64,000 nt of DNA, from assembly GCF_041146795.1 (NCBI RefSeq), contig NC_135172.1:13506137-13570136 (forward strand). Reading direction: 5' to 3'. Under the pieces are notes generated by a model. That model saw only the letters and a program-made list of their open reading frames with translations, did not search any database and had not been told where the DNA came from. This DNA is from Maylandia zebra (taxonomy: Eukaryota; Chordata; Actinopteri; Cichliformes; Cichlidae). The position numbers were made by a program, and so were the translations under genes. Below, one piece after another: positions 35,601-46,680 of the stretch (its first letter is position 1; the number at the start of each line of letters is the position of its first letter).

Positions 35601-38600
35601 GTAACTTTGAAATCATGTGAGTTCTACTGTAATAGTGTTTGTCTTACATTTGCAGTTGAACCAGAAGCTAAGAGAAAGCACAGAAGAAGAAGAGCCGCCT
35701 AAGTCACAGAATTGCACAGACTTGCAGCCTGTTCAGGACTCGGTAAAATACCGCCAACAAACACATAAATACTCACATGCTTGATGACTTGTAATAAAGC
35801 ATGTATGTGCCTCATTGCTATGTTGCTGCAGCTTCAAACATTGACCTTGCCCTTCTTCTGTTTTCTCCCCTCGGTTTGTTTCTGTCACTCCTTGATCTCT
35901 GGCAGTGTCAGTCCACCCGGTGGTACTGGAAACTAGTCCCCGTAAGTGTACTCTTCTCTTCTCTGTTGTCCTCTTTGTCTGTCCATCTGCTACGGCTGAC
36001 ATTATTGTGCCTGCTGGAAATGCCCACACATACCTTTTACCTGTCTCCTCATAAAAAGTGTCCAGTAGACTTATCTTAATACCAGCTGACCGATCTGTTG
36101 CCCCATTATGTCCCGAAACTCCTTATTATTGTCAACTGATGCTGTTTTGGACACTGGGTGTTTCTGACGTTGCTACATTCAGTCATCAGTTTCATCTCAA
36201 AATGAGCCAGATTTTTAGAGGCGAGGTGGAGGAGGAGTTGCTGAAGAAGGAGGCGACAGAGGTGAAGTGACCTTTATTAAGTGGTTATTAAAAGACATCT
36301 GTGCTCCCTTGGTTTGTCCCCTTCCTCTCCTCCTCCTCCATCGCTCTGTCCTCTCCCCCCTGAGCAGACGTTTTTTGGTGTGGCGGTTCCCGTGATGAGC
36401 GGCCCCCTTGTCATTTATGCTTGTTTCCCTCTCTCTGCCATCCCCCATCCAGCATGCTATCGCTTTTTGTTTGAAGGAGTCGGGGAATAAGCCGCCAGTG
36501 GTAACGTATAACACCTCGCTCTTCTCTCACCCTCTCCCCCCACCCCCGCTTCCCGTACCATTGCACTCGACTGACCGACAAACCGACCAATCGCCACACC
36601 TCACCTACCACGCTGTCGACCAGTGACTGACCGTACAGCTGACTGCGAGCTAACCACCACTCCAACCTCGAGGCTGGATGGATCACTTTAAAACTCATTA
36701 GCCTTTAACACAACTTCTCCATAGTTATCGTTGTGTGTTACAGAGCCTTGTTATAGGAGGCACGGCGCCACTGCGTGCTACCCTTTGAAGCTGAACGCGC
36801 CTTCTTTGTCCTGCTCCAACAAGGCTGTGGAACAGTCAGCTTACGTTACAGATGCCTTGTTTTTGGGTTTGTTTATCTCATGTGGACGTCAAAGACTGAT
36901 GCGGCGTCTGAGCTGCGAGACTCACCTTTTCTTTCTCTTCTTTTACTTTTTTCATTTAATCAATGCCAATTAGAAGCAAAGGCTCACAGTGTCATCAGTG
37001 CCCATTACCACTGCATGGACACCGAAAAACAAACATCCTCCTTTTCACGTCTTTCTTTCAGTCTTTTTTCTTTGTTTGCAATGTCCCTTTTTAACTGTTG
37101 CACTGCACCTTCTGGTTGCTGTGTCTATATGTGTACAAACTTGAGGCATCATTGGTCTTGTGCTTTGTTTCTATGGGCTTTTCTTCTCTTTGCAGTTTTT
37201 CCTGGCGTTTGGCTGGCTTCACACTTTAAGTCAATGCTTTTGTTTCTTGTCTGACGGAAACACAACGCTGGCTGATTTTATATTTCCTTTGCTACTTCTG
37301 AGTCTCTCTCTGAATCCCTTTAAAAACAACCCGTTTCCCTGCCTGTATACTCTTAGTCTCACTTATTTTATTTTTTTTGCAAAACGTTCTTTTTCCCCCC
37401 TATGTCAATTTTCTTCTCCTTCCCTCTCTTTTCTTATCCAGATCCGCTATAGGAAGGACAAAGTGCAGTCTAAGTTGACTCCCACTTTCCCTCTGGTTTC
37501 TGCGGTCAAAGATCTGTCTAACGGCTGCGCAATAGCTGCTGTGCTGCACTATTACTGCCCCAGCTTGCTGCCTCTAGAGGGTACACGTTAACTCAGACAC
37601 TAACACACATTCATAGATGTGCATAGATGTACAGATAGGATGATGAAATATTTATATTTAGTTAATGTGCGCTTCAAAATACTCAACAGCTTAAGTGATA
37701 GGGCTGTAATTTAAAATACAATTTCCTGTAAATGTTGCTTGTTAATGCATTTCGTGTAACTTTTAGTACATCAGTATAGTCACAAAACGCAATAGTGCCT
37801 CTCATGTTCTCTATTTAGATTTTGCCTTTAAAAAAAGCATCTTTTATCTTGATTTGAAGCAAATATATTTAAAGTTCTTTGACAAACATCTGGAAGCAGC
37901 ATTGTTCCATTGTTTTTCATTGTTTACTCCTTCCAGATGTGTGTCTGAAGGATACCATGTCAGTAGCTGACTCTCTCTACAACCTGCAGCTGATCAAAGA
38001 GTTCTGTGAGAGCAGCTTGCAGAGCTGCTGCCCCCTTGCTGTGGAGGATATGCTCTACGCGCCACTGACTCTGCATGTAAGCGTCACGGTCTCTGACATT
38101 AAACTGTTGTTAGTTAACAGAGAAACTTTGTATGGGTGTTTACTCCTAACTTAATCCTTTCTATAGGCTGAAAAATGTTTGTGGTCTGAATGTAAACCAG
38201 TTGGTTTCAATTTAAACCACTAGAGGGCAACAGAAGCCAGCTTTTAGAGCGAAAAGGTATAACATTATGACCACTGACAGGTGAAGTGAATTAAACCGAT
38301 CGTCTCTTCATCATAGCGTGAGTTGGTGGGATATACTAGAGAGGAAGTAAAGACTTTGGCTTCAAAGTTAATGGGTTAGCAAGAGAAAAATGGGCAAGGG
38401 TACAGATTTGAGCGAAGGGCTATATTGTGATGGCTGCATGATTGGGCCATAGCGTCTGCTAAACTTTAAAAAGGGTTTAAAAAGCATCTAAATTCATGTT
38501 GGGTGTTTCTAGTCTGCAGTGATCAGTATCTGTCAAAATGTGTGAACCAGCAACAGGGTCATGGGCGGCCAAGGCCACCTGATGCATGTGAAGAGTGAAG

Positions 38601-41600
38601 GCTGGTCTGTGTGGTCTGATCCAACAGACGAACTATTGTAGGTCAGGTGGTAGAGTGGATCACCTACTAACTGGAAGGTTGTTGGTTCGATCTGCTACAG
38701 TCTGCATGCCTAATATCAGATAGAGTAGAAAAGCACTGTATAAGAACCAGTCCATTACGAAATTGCCAAATAACTTTCTGCTGGTTCTGATGGTAAAATG
38801 GCCTGTATTTGTATAGTGCTTTTCTAGTCCCTAAGGACCCCAAAGCGCTTTACACAACCTGTCATCCACCCATTCACACACTGGTGATGGCAGCTACATT
38901 GTAGCCACAGCCACCCTGGGGCGCACTGACAGAGGCGAGGCTGCCGGACACTGGCGCCACCGGGCCCTCTGACCACCACCAGTAGGCAACGGGTGAAGTG
39001 TCTTGCCCAAGGACACAACGACCAAGACTGTCCAAGCCGGGGCTCGAACCGGCAACCTTCCGATTACAAGGCGAACTCCCAACTCTTAAGCCACAATCGC
39101 CCTGATAGAAAGGTGTCAGGGTACAGACTTCATCACAGTTTGTTGTGTATGCGGCTGCATAGCTGCAGACCAGTCAGGGTCGCTGTCCACCACTGAGAGC
39201 ACCAACAATGAACACATGAACATTAGAACTGGACCATGGAGCAATGGTAGAATATGGCTTGGTCTGATGAATCACGTTTTCTTTTATATCAAGTGGATGA
39301 TGGTGTGTGAGGGAAGAAGCCAAGCCGGCAGAGGCAACGTGATGCTTTGAGCAACGTTCTGCTGGGAAACCTTTGGTCCTAACATCCATGTGGATGTTAC
39401 TTTGACTCGTACCAGGTACCTAAGCATTGTAGCATGACATTACCTGATGGCCTGTCACAAAAATGATTCAGGAATGGCTGGAGGCACACAGCAGTGAGTT
39501 TGAGGTGTTGACTTGGCCTCCAAATTCCCCAGATCTCAGTCCAATCAAGCTCCTGTGGGATGTGCTGGACAAACAAGTCTGATCCATGGAGGCACATTGC
39601 AACTTACATGAGTAAACGGATCTGTTGCTAACATCTTGGTGCAGATACCACAGCTTCAGGGGCCTAGTAGAGTCCGTGCCTCAACAAGTCAGGGCTGTTT
39701 TGGCAGCAAAGCGGAACAACACCATACTGGGCAGGTGGTCATAATGTTATGTCTGAAAGGTCTATCTTATCGTTATAGTAATATAGTTATCTTGAATCTG
39801 AGGCGTGACATTAAAGCAATGTATTCAGTGCTGATGCTGTCTTCATAATGTCCATATGTCACGCTAACACACTCTTTTCCTCAGCTTAACATCATGAGCT
39901 TCATAGCAGAGCTGCTGGAGTGGTTTGAGATCAAGAAACCTGATTTTGTCCAGCCCGTACAGCCCATTGACCTCACAGGTTTGTGACTTCACCACGTTAA
40001 TAAGAACTTCTTTGCTTTACTGGCTTTGTGCACATTTGTTCACTGACTGTAACACTGCATTCTGTACCTTTCAGATGTCTCAGGGTTAACTGACTGTATT
40101 AGTCCCGTCACTGGTAACAGCAACAGGTACCAGCATGCCACACATACAAGTACATATACAAAAAGTGGTTAGAAATATTATTAAAAAAAAGACCAGTCAC
40201 TAAACCCAAATTACTACAGGGTAGGAAATAACACTCAACTGAAATAAATCTGAATACAGTCAAACAGGACCTAATCAAGCCATTTGTTGAGTCAAACAGA
40301 TGGGCCACAGACAAAAATTGGCTGTGTTGTGTAACACTGTTGTCCCTTTTCAGCGGTTCTCCTTCTTTCATCTTTAAACAACCATTTGTACCCATCTCCT
40401 CTCCAGTTTCACCAGGTAACAGTTACTGGGCACGCATCTTTTATGCCTATTGCTATTTTGCATTTGCGTGCAATTAGCCGTTGTGTGAGACTTATGAGTT
40501 ATTTTCTTTGCAGAAAACAAAAGCTGGACAAAGAAACAAATCAGGTAGATATCCTTAAACCCTTTATGTGGTTTCTATCGTAAGTGTTGTGTTGCTCTCA
40601 TATTTTATCTTAATTTTTTTAATCTTCTTACTTTGGCTTCCGTGGACTCTGCTTTTCCATACTTGTTGGTGCAACTCATCCATTTATCCATCATTCCGTT
40701 GTCACCCACCTCTCTGCAGTCGTCCTCTGTCAGCAGTGACTTTCAGCATCCCATTTGGCCTGGACAGTGATGTTGACATTGTCATGGGAAACCCAATAGA
40801 TTCTGTCTTTCGCTCCGTCAGCACTGACAGCCTCGCCACCGCCATCCCGGCAATGACGTCCCCGATGACATCAGCAGGGATGACTCGTGTCCCGTACAGC
40901 CCTCCGGAGGATCTCAGCCACCTGGTCAGCGCTTCAGCCCCATCGCAGCGCTCTTCCTGGGGTCCATATGCACACACTGCACAAATGGGAGAGCTGCCGA
41001 CCATTGAGGAGGCGATGCAGGTCGTCCATAGACCGGGCAGCAAAGACCAGAAGAAGGGAAGGGTACCTGAGAAAGGTGGGAAAGGAGCTTTGGCAGACAG
41101 GCCAGAGCCCAGGTTACGTCCTGAAGGAGCTCCAGCAGGTTTCTTTTTGCACTCGCCTGAAGAGGATAATCCCCAGCTCAGCAGCTCTGCTCCGTGTCGC
41201 TCCGGAATCCTCTACCGGCCAGTTGGAGGAGAAGTGGGCGGCAATGAAAGGCAAGGAAGGAGAGAAAGCCGGGAGAGGTCAGGACGTTCTGATATGTCAC
41301 GTGATGACGACTCTGTACTGCGAGATGGCAGCGTCGACTCCTCGGAAGCATCGGACGATATGCCCAGAAACGCCCCGGGTAACATACGACCCAGTAGCGG
41401 TCGTCAGGGAAACCACAGCACCAGCAACAGTCCACGCATGACGAGCTTTGCTGAGCGACGAGACAACCGAAGAAGACACCCTGCTGCTACTGGGGAAGAG
41501 TCGGCTTCTGCTCAGACTCCAACAACCCCAGCAACTCCAAACACACCCTCCACCCCAGCAGGTGCAGTAGGGTGCCAGGACAGCCCAGGTCCCAGAGGTC

Positions 41601-44600
41601 CGGAACCTGGCTCTGAGGCCTGGGAACTGGGAGTTCGTCTTGAGGAAAAACGCAAAAGCATCGAAGCTCAAAAAAGACGTATCGAAGCTATTTTTGCCAA
41701 GCACAGGCAGCGGCTTGGAAAAACTGCTTTCCTTCAACTGAAAAGAGAGCAAGGAGAAGGAGGAGGTGAGGCAGCGGATGATAATCTGACCCTTGATGAG
41801 CGTCTCACTCGCATGGAGGAACAACTGAAACAGGAGGAGGAGAAAGAAAAGCCATCTGTTTCCAATCCTCCGCGGTTAGAGAAACAGGTCACATTCTCTA
41901 TTGAAAGTAAGAAAGGATCAGAGATAGAAAAAGGAACAGAGAAAGTGGGGGAAGCCGTTTTAGTGGAATACAACGAGGTGGTGCAGAAACTCAGTGAGGC
42001 TCTGCAGTCGCTACAGAAGGACATGCAGAAACTTACCGAGCAGCAACAGCAACTCATGAGCAACCAAAGACCCAAAAATATGCTCAGAACAACTCCAAAA
42101 TCAACAACTAGAAGTAATACCAAAACACCATCCAAAACCCCTCCTCACACTCCAACAAAAACACCACCAAGAACTCCGACAAAAACCCCAACCAGGACTA
42201 CCAGTAAAGCTTGGGTGATTCCTGCTGGTTCCAATGCTCCATCTGCTTCTTCCCCATCACGCCGGTCTCATCTTGTTTCCTCTTCCACATCACCAAAAAC
42301 TATTATATCTTCCTCCTGCCCAGCTTCTCGCACTAAGAGTCAGTCCACTCCCCGTAGCCCCAAACACCATCCACGTATCCAACACCAGCCTCACCCACGG
42401 CCTTCCGAACTTAAATTCCCTCCGCTCAATCGCGTCTTGACACCAACCCAAACTGTGGACACACTCCCACACCTGCGGCGCGTGTCGCCCAGCAAGTGTC
42501 AGGTACAGACCTCTTCTTCCTTCCGTATCGGTGGACCCCGGACTCCCCAGGAGTCTCCCCAGGCTACCCAGCAGCCACAGGCCGCTGAGAGCACCTCGGA
42601 CACAGGCTCAAGTGAAACACCCACCCAGTTTAGCCTGGAGTTGGAGCAGGAAGACACAGGGGTCATTGGAGGGTTGCCGCAACCCAGGCAAGATCGTCTA
42701 AGAGCTGCTGGAGGGAGCAGCTCTGGTGCTCCTTCTGAGTGCTCATTTGAAAGTGAGACTTTGTCCATGTCTGCTGCGTACAGCACAGGAGGTGAAGGAG
42801 GAAGAGCCGCGGGTGCGGGAAAGCAATGCAGCCTGATTGAAGTATCATTATCATCTCTTGGGGGACCAGAGGGGGGAAGCGATGAACCAACTGATGAGGG
42901 GCAGGAGTTCTCCTCCGATTCCATGAGCGACCACACAGAATCCGCTGTGGAACCTGCAGAACGACTCCCTGCCGAACCTTTGGATCCAATAGAGCGACTA
43001 AATTTGGCAATAGAAGACAGCGATGTGCCAAAAGAACAAATTGGATCGAAAGGCGGAGATGCAAGAGAGGCGGAGATGTTAGAACCAGGTGAAGAGCAGA
43101 ACGAAGTGGGAGCCAAAGGAGGAATTGGATTTTTTTTCAAGGTGAGTTCTTGCAAAAGAGAATGGACAAGGAAAAGTGTATTTTGGATGCACATGAATTA
43201 CATGCTTCTTTGTTTGTAGGACGAGGTTCACAGTGAAGGGGAGATGGCTCAACGTAGAGCGGTACTGTTAGAACGACAGCAGAAGAGAACAGAGGAACTA
43301 AAGAAGAGGAGACAGTGGAATGAGCAAGAAAGGGAAATCAGGTAGTGTTTCTATAAATTTGTGAAAGCAACTATACAAAGTAAATCCCCACAGATTTGCT
43401 TTTCTTGAATTTGTTGATTAACAAGTCCAAATTTGAGCTGCACGTGTGTAAAATTAACCTAAATTTGTTTGGTTGGGTTTAGACTAGCATCCTCAGAAAA
43501 AAAAGCGGCATCACCTTCCAGCACACCTCCTGCAGCCACGACCTCACCTTCTCCTACACCTCCGGCTACTCCAGCTCGCCGTGGAGATTTTACACGGGGG
43601 GAGTACGCATGGCGGCAACAACTCAGACTCATGGAGGACCTGGACAAAGTTCTTAAGCAAAAATCGACTAACCAAGGACGAACTCCCACTAAGAAAAGCC
43701 GCTCCCGGCCTCGCAGCATGACCAGAGAGGAAACGCAGCTATCTCTGAGTCCCGCCAAGGGAGCGACTGGTAAAGCCAAAATAGTTTCGAAAAAAGTATT
43801 TCTACACTATTTGAATGACTGAAATATTTTTATGTTCTACCATTTGCTTCCCCAGGTACTAAGTTGACCAGAGTCTATTCTCACTCCTCACTCAACCTGG
43901 CAGCCACAGACGAACCAGGAAACAATGGTGGTGACCCCACAAAGCGAGTCCGCAGGTACACTGCTGCATTGTCAGGTCGCAGCAGCACAAGCATAGCTTA
44001 AGAAATTGCAGCATTGGTTAGTTGGCCAGGTGTTTGCATCCGAGTGAAATATCAGAAATTCCAGTGATAAAGTTAGAAAGTCAGAAAAAATAGGATTTGT
44101 TTTTGTTCTTATTAACTTAAATATTGATACCTACCTTTGAGTTATTTAACTTACTAACTCAAAATTTTCAGAAAAGAAAATTCTGGTTGTGGATTGCAGA
44201 TTTATTTATAGTTTTTCAATAATTTAGTTTGTTTCTATCCTCTATGTTCAATACATTGCTCCAATCCATCAGGAAGTAGCCGGCATGCTAGAAAATATAC
44301 TACCTGTACTTCCTGATGCTGGCAAATCTGTTGACATCAATAATGCAACAATTTGTTGTTTTTTCACGAGCGTCTTATAGGGCAGTTTATCAACACAGCG
44401 AGATTTTAAATACAGTATCAACATTCATATTGATACTAACGATATTTGGATCAATCTGCCTACCTCTGCTGTCTATTATGATGTCATAATGCGACCAGGG
44501 CACTCTTGGTTTCTCTGCAGCACCCGCCCTGATTCACCTTCAGGTTGTGTAACACCAAGCAGACTGACAAATGGAGAGAAGGACTCGGAGAGTGGTTCAA

Positions 44601-45712
44601 ATGGAACTTCACCTGCCCCAGAATACTCAGGTACAACGTTAAGCAGGTCCAACGCGATCACTCGGTTCCTTTGTACTTGTAAGCAATAGCCAAGTGCTTT
44701 CAGCTGTAGTTGGTCTGCAAAAACCAGCGTGTCTGTTTTGTTTTTTTACATTTCAGGTCCAAAACTCTTCAAGGAACCAAGTTTCAAGTCCAATAAATTC
44801 ATCATTCACAACGCGCTCTCTCGCTGCTGCCTCGCAGGGAAGGTCAACGAGTCTCAAAAAAACAAGATTGTTGAGGTAGAGGACTCATTTTACTTCACTT
44901 TTAATCAAGCTCATTGTGAATTCTGCTATTTCTGTAACTGTAGGCGCCATATTTATTAAAATCACCCATAATCCTTCACGTCCTTTTTTGAAGCATAAAC
45001 ATTGTGCTGTTTTTTACATTTTACTTTACTAACACAAACATTTTCATTATGGTGATCTGGTTTTGAAGCCTTAACAAAATAAATCTGCTTTTCATTCACA
45101 TATAGAGAGTAGAATAACAGAATTATCTCCTGAAGCTGAATATCAGTAGCTCAGTGACTTACTGAGGTTGCTACACTGAGGTGAGAAGAAATGACACTTT
45201 ATTAATTCTGTTAGTGGTGGCAGGCCATAAATAATGCATTTTAAAGGTAGGAGCGAGGGCCGTGTAAAATCTGACCGATGTCTGTGATCAGCCCCCGGGC
45301 CAGACTTTAGACATGCCTGGTGTAGACCATACTCACAGATGCAACATGCTTACTGCATCTTTTATTCATGTTTTTCCAACTTCAGGAAATGGAGAAGAGT
45401 CCTGCCAACCACTTCCTCATCCTCTTCCGCGATTCCAGCTGCCAGTTTCGAGGCGTTTACACCATGAACCCTGACACCCAGGAGCTTGCGCGATTGGCTG
45501 GGGTGGGCCCACGGACGGTTAGCTCCATTCAGGTGGAGTCCATCTACAAATACAGCTCAGACAGGAAGCAGTTTAGTGCCATCCCCTCTAAAACGATGGG
45601 CATGAGCGTGGACGCCTTCACCATCCCCAGCCATCTCTGGCAAGGAGGAGGAGCGGGAGGTGGAGGAAGCAGGAGAGCAAGTGTTACTAAGAAGGCTGTC
45701 ACTTCCAAGTGA
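29655..45712 (+). CDS. camsap3: Calmodulin-regulated spectrin-associated protein 3, complete (19 coding exons, 1576 aa)
   Basis: CAMSAP3 (Patronin/Nezha) caps and stabilises free microtubule minus ends, for example in epithelial cells. Exons: 29655-29790, 34129-34406, 34686-34826, 35656-35742, 35906-35941, 36453-36500, 37442-37580, 37937-38076, 39885-39978, 40075-40126, 40354-40415, 40514-40544, 40720-43141, 43220-43341, 43483-43769, 43856-43955, 44521-44630, 44757-44875, 45386-45712. All junctions keep phase and the total is 4731 nt. Domains: N-terminal TFSVPEIKPLDQYDF; calponin-homology domain about residues 215-365 (RYRKDK ... WFEIKKPDFVQ); PFGLDSDVDIVMG; coiled coil EEKRKSIEAQKRRIEAIF near 725-750; C-terminal CKK microtubule-binding domain about 1430-1576 (FIIHNALSRCCLAGKVNE, NHFLILFRDSSCQFR). 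FGLDSDVD and the WYWKLVP/HAIAFCLKESG microexons favour CAMSAP3 over CAMSAP1/2. It is longer than human CAMSAP3 (about 1250 aa), mostly in the 2.4-kb exon. Confidence 0.95.
33108..33345 (+). mobile_element. Tc1-like transposon fragment in camsap3 intron 1
   Basis: The stretch tagtggtcc-like/ggtcggggctgtttt... near 33240-33300 and the terminal gtggtcatgatgtaatg near 33313 resemble the right end of the element at 38258-39751. Upstream, 33112-33200 resembles an internal part of the same family (agcaggataa), joined after a deletion. No intact coding sequence remains. Confidence 0.6.
33612..33740 (-). mobile_element. tRNA-derived SINE fragment
   Basis: Read on the minus strand, the head has A-box-like and B-box-like text (tggttcg-like, diverged here to TAGTTTGATCCC), followed by ggcatgcag...atcttgcccaagg. 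It resembles the plus-strand SINE at 38641-38760. It is truncated and diverged. Confidence 0.5.
36190..36261 (+). other. camsap3: Candidate cassette exon of camsap3
   Basis: Between the WYWKLVP and HAIAFCLKESG microexons a phase-0 open stretch reads FHLKMSQIFRGEVEEELLKKEATE. It is bounded by acceptor-like catcag (or a later gagccag at 36210) and a donor gag|gtgaag at 36261/36262. Inclusion would add 24 (or 17) acidic-helical residues in frame. The acceptor's pyrimidine tract is poor, so this may be chance; I left it out of the main coding model. Confidence 0.3.
38641..38760 (+). mobile_element. tRNA-derived SINE nested in the Tc1-like element
   Basis: The head carries an A-box-like tggtagagtgg and a B-box ggttcgatc, then a short body and a tail agaaaagcactgtataagaac. 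The flanking Tc1-like sequence (aacagacgaactattgtag on the left, aaattgcc on the right) resumes after it. The target duplication cannot be resolved because the target itself resembled the tRNA-like head. Confidence 0.65.
38792..39101 (-). mobile_element. tRNA-derived SINE, copy B, with CTGAT target duplication
   Basis: It is nearly identical to copy A at 11817-12152, including the B-box ggttcgagcccc on the minus strand. It interrupts the Tc1-like sequence ggttctgat|agaaagg, and ctgat is found on both sides (38787-38791 and 39102-39106), so insertion postdates the transposon. Confidence 0.85.
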
Positions 45713-46680
45713 GATCCAGTACACACAGTGGCACATGGATGATGAAAACACTCTAAATACACTGTAATTACAGTCAAACTGAAGTGAAACACGAAAAACA
45801 TACGTGCACACTGACAGGCCTGTAAAAAACACCTTACCTCTGTTGGCCTCAGATTTTACAAGAAATAGAAAAAAAGAAATTGGAGCGATTTGTACTCCCC
45901 TTCATGTGCACGAAAGTGTCAACAGCACAACTTTGAGACAGGAGCAGCACACTGACACAGAGGAAGGTTTTGTAATTACTCAAGGATTAGTTACTTTTAA
46001 AAAGTCTCCTTACGTACACTTTCATTGTTTGAAAATACAAACATGTTTTTTTCTTTTGAAAGAAAATAGTTGTTTCCTGAAAAACTTCATGAAATTACCG
46101 ATTGCTAGCCAGTCCTCCCCTTAAGTAAAACACCAGTTTTTTACACAAAGCCAAACGACAGAGAAAATGCCTTCACGTCAGAGTGTCTGACGGGACCTTC
46201 GTTGTGTATGACGTTAATTCTACCAGTAACTCTTAGTGGGTGGATAAAGCACATTTGTTTTGCAAGATGAAAGATAGCCATAACCATGTGATACATATAG
46301 CAGAGGCGAGCTTTTTCTTTTGGACATCTGTAAATGTGTAGCGGTTCTCAGAGATGATTACCACAGCATGAATGGTTATTTACTGTACGTGGTATAAGCT
46401 TATTTCAAAATAAGATCACAGTGGAAACTTGTGGTTTTGATGAAACTATATTGATGGTATGTGAGCATTAGATGCCAATTTAAACAACTTTTGTATACTT
46501 GGACTTATCAAATCTTGAGAATGACGTGTCATAAACAAGCTTATGTCTAGAAGTACCTGAATTGTTGTGCTCTTGGGAAGAGATTGATACAGACTGGAGT
46601 TCCAAGCGTTGCCATCTTTGTATTCCCTAATGAATCTTTCATTAAAATAAAGAAAGTCTTTCACATTTGTGAAACTAACA
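45713..46680 (+). other. camsap3: camsap3 3' untranslated region
   Basis: The 3' UTR starts after the TGA at 45710-45712. No coding sequence follows. The first convincing AATAAA is at 46646-46651 (attaaaataaag), with another near 46679, so the transcript plausibly ends at about 46.7 kb. Later AATAAA sites (about 47201 and 47243) are alternatives. Confidence 0.45.

Larger units (their letters stand above)
38258..39751 (+). mobile_element. Decayed Tc1-like transposon with two SINEs nested inside
   Basis: The left end ataacattatgacc and right end ggtcataatgttat are inverted repeats bounding the element in camsap3 intron 8 (38077-39884). The plus-strand transposase is recognisable only in fragments: WSDE near 39255, and WPPNSPDLSPIKLLWDVLDKQV near 39512-39580, where the catalytic glutamate position reads K. 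It is split by SINEs at 38641-38760 (plus) and 38792-39101 (minus). Confidence 0.8.

Noticed and set aside
40568-40719. Open frame extending camsap3 exon 13 upstream with its own ATG
   Set aside because: The 5' 152 bases are intronic (hydrophobic pyrimidine-rich text ending in the acceptor ctctgcag); family alignment begins at SRPLSAVTFS.
41297-42135. Long minus-strand frames (175 and 133 codons)
   Set aside because: Also antisense shadows of camsap3 exon 13, with no recognisable domain.
42499-43194. 231-codon open frame on the minus strand
   Set aside because: It is antisense to the large camsap3 exon and arises from that exon's codon bias; no splice or start context supports it.
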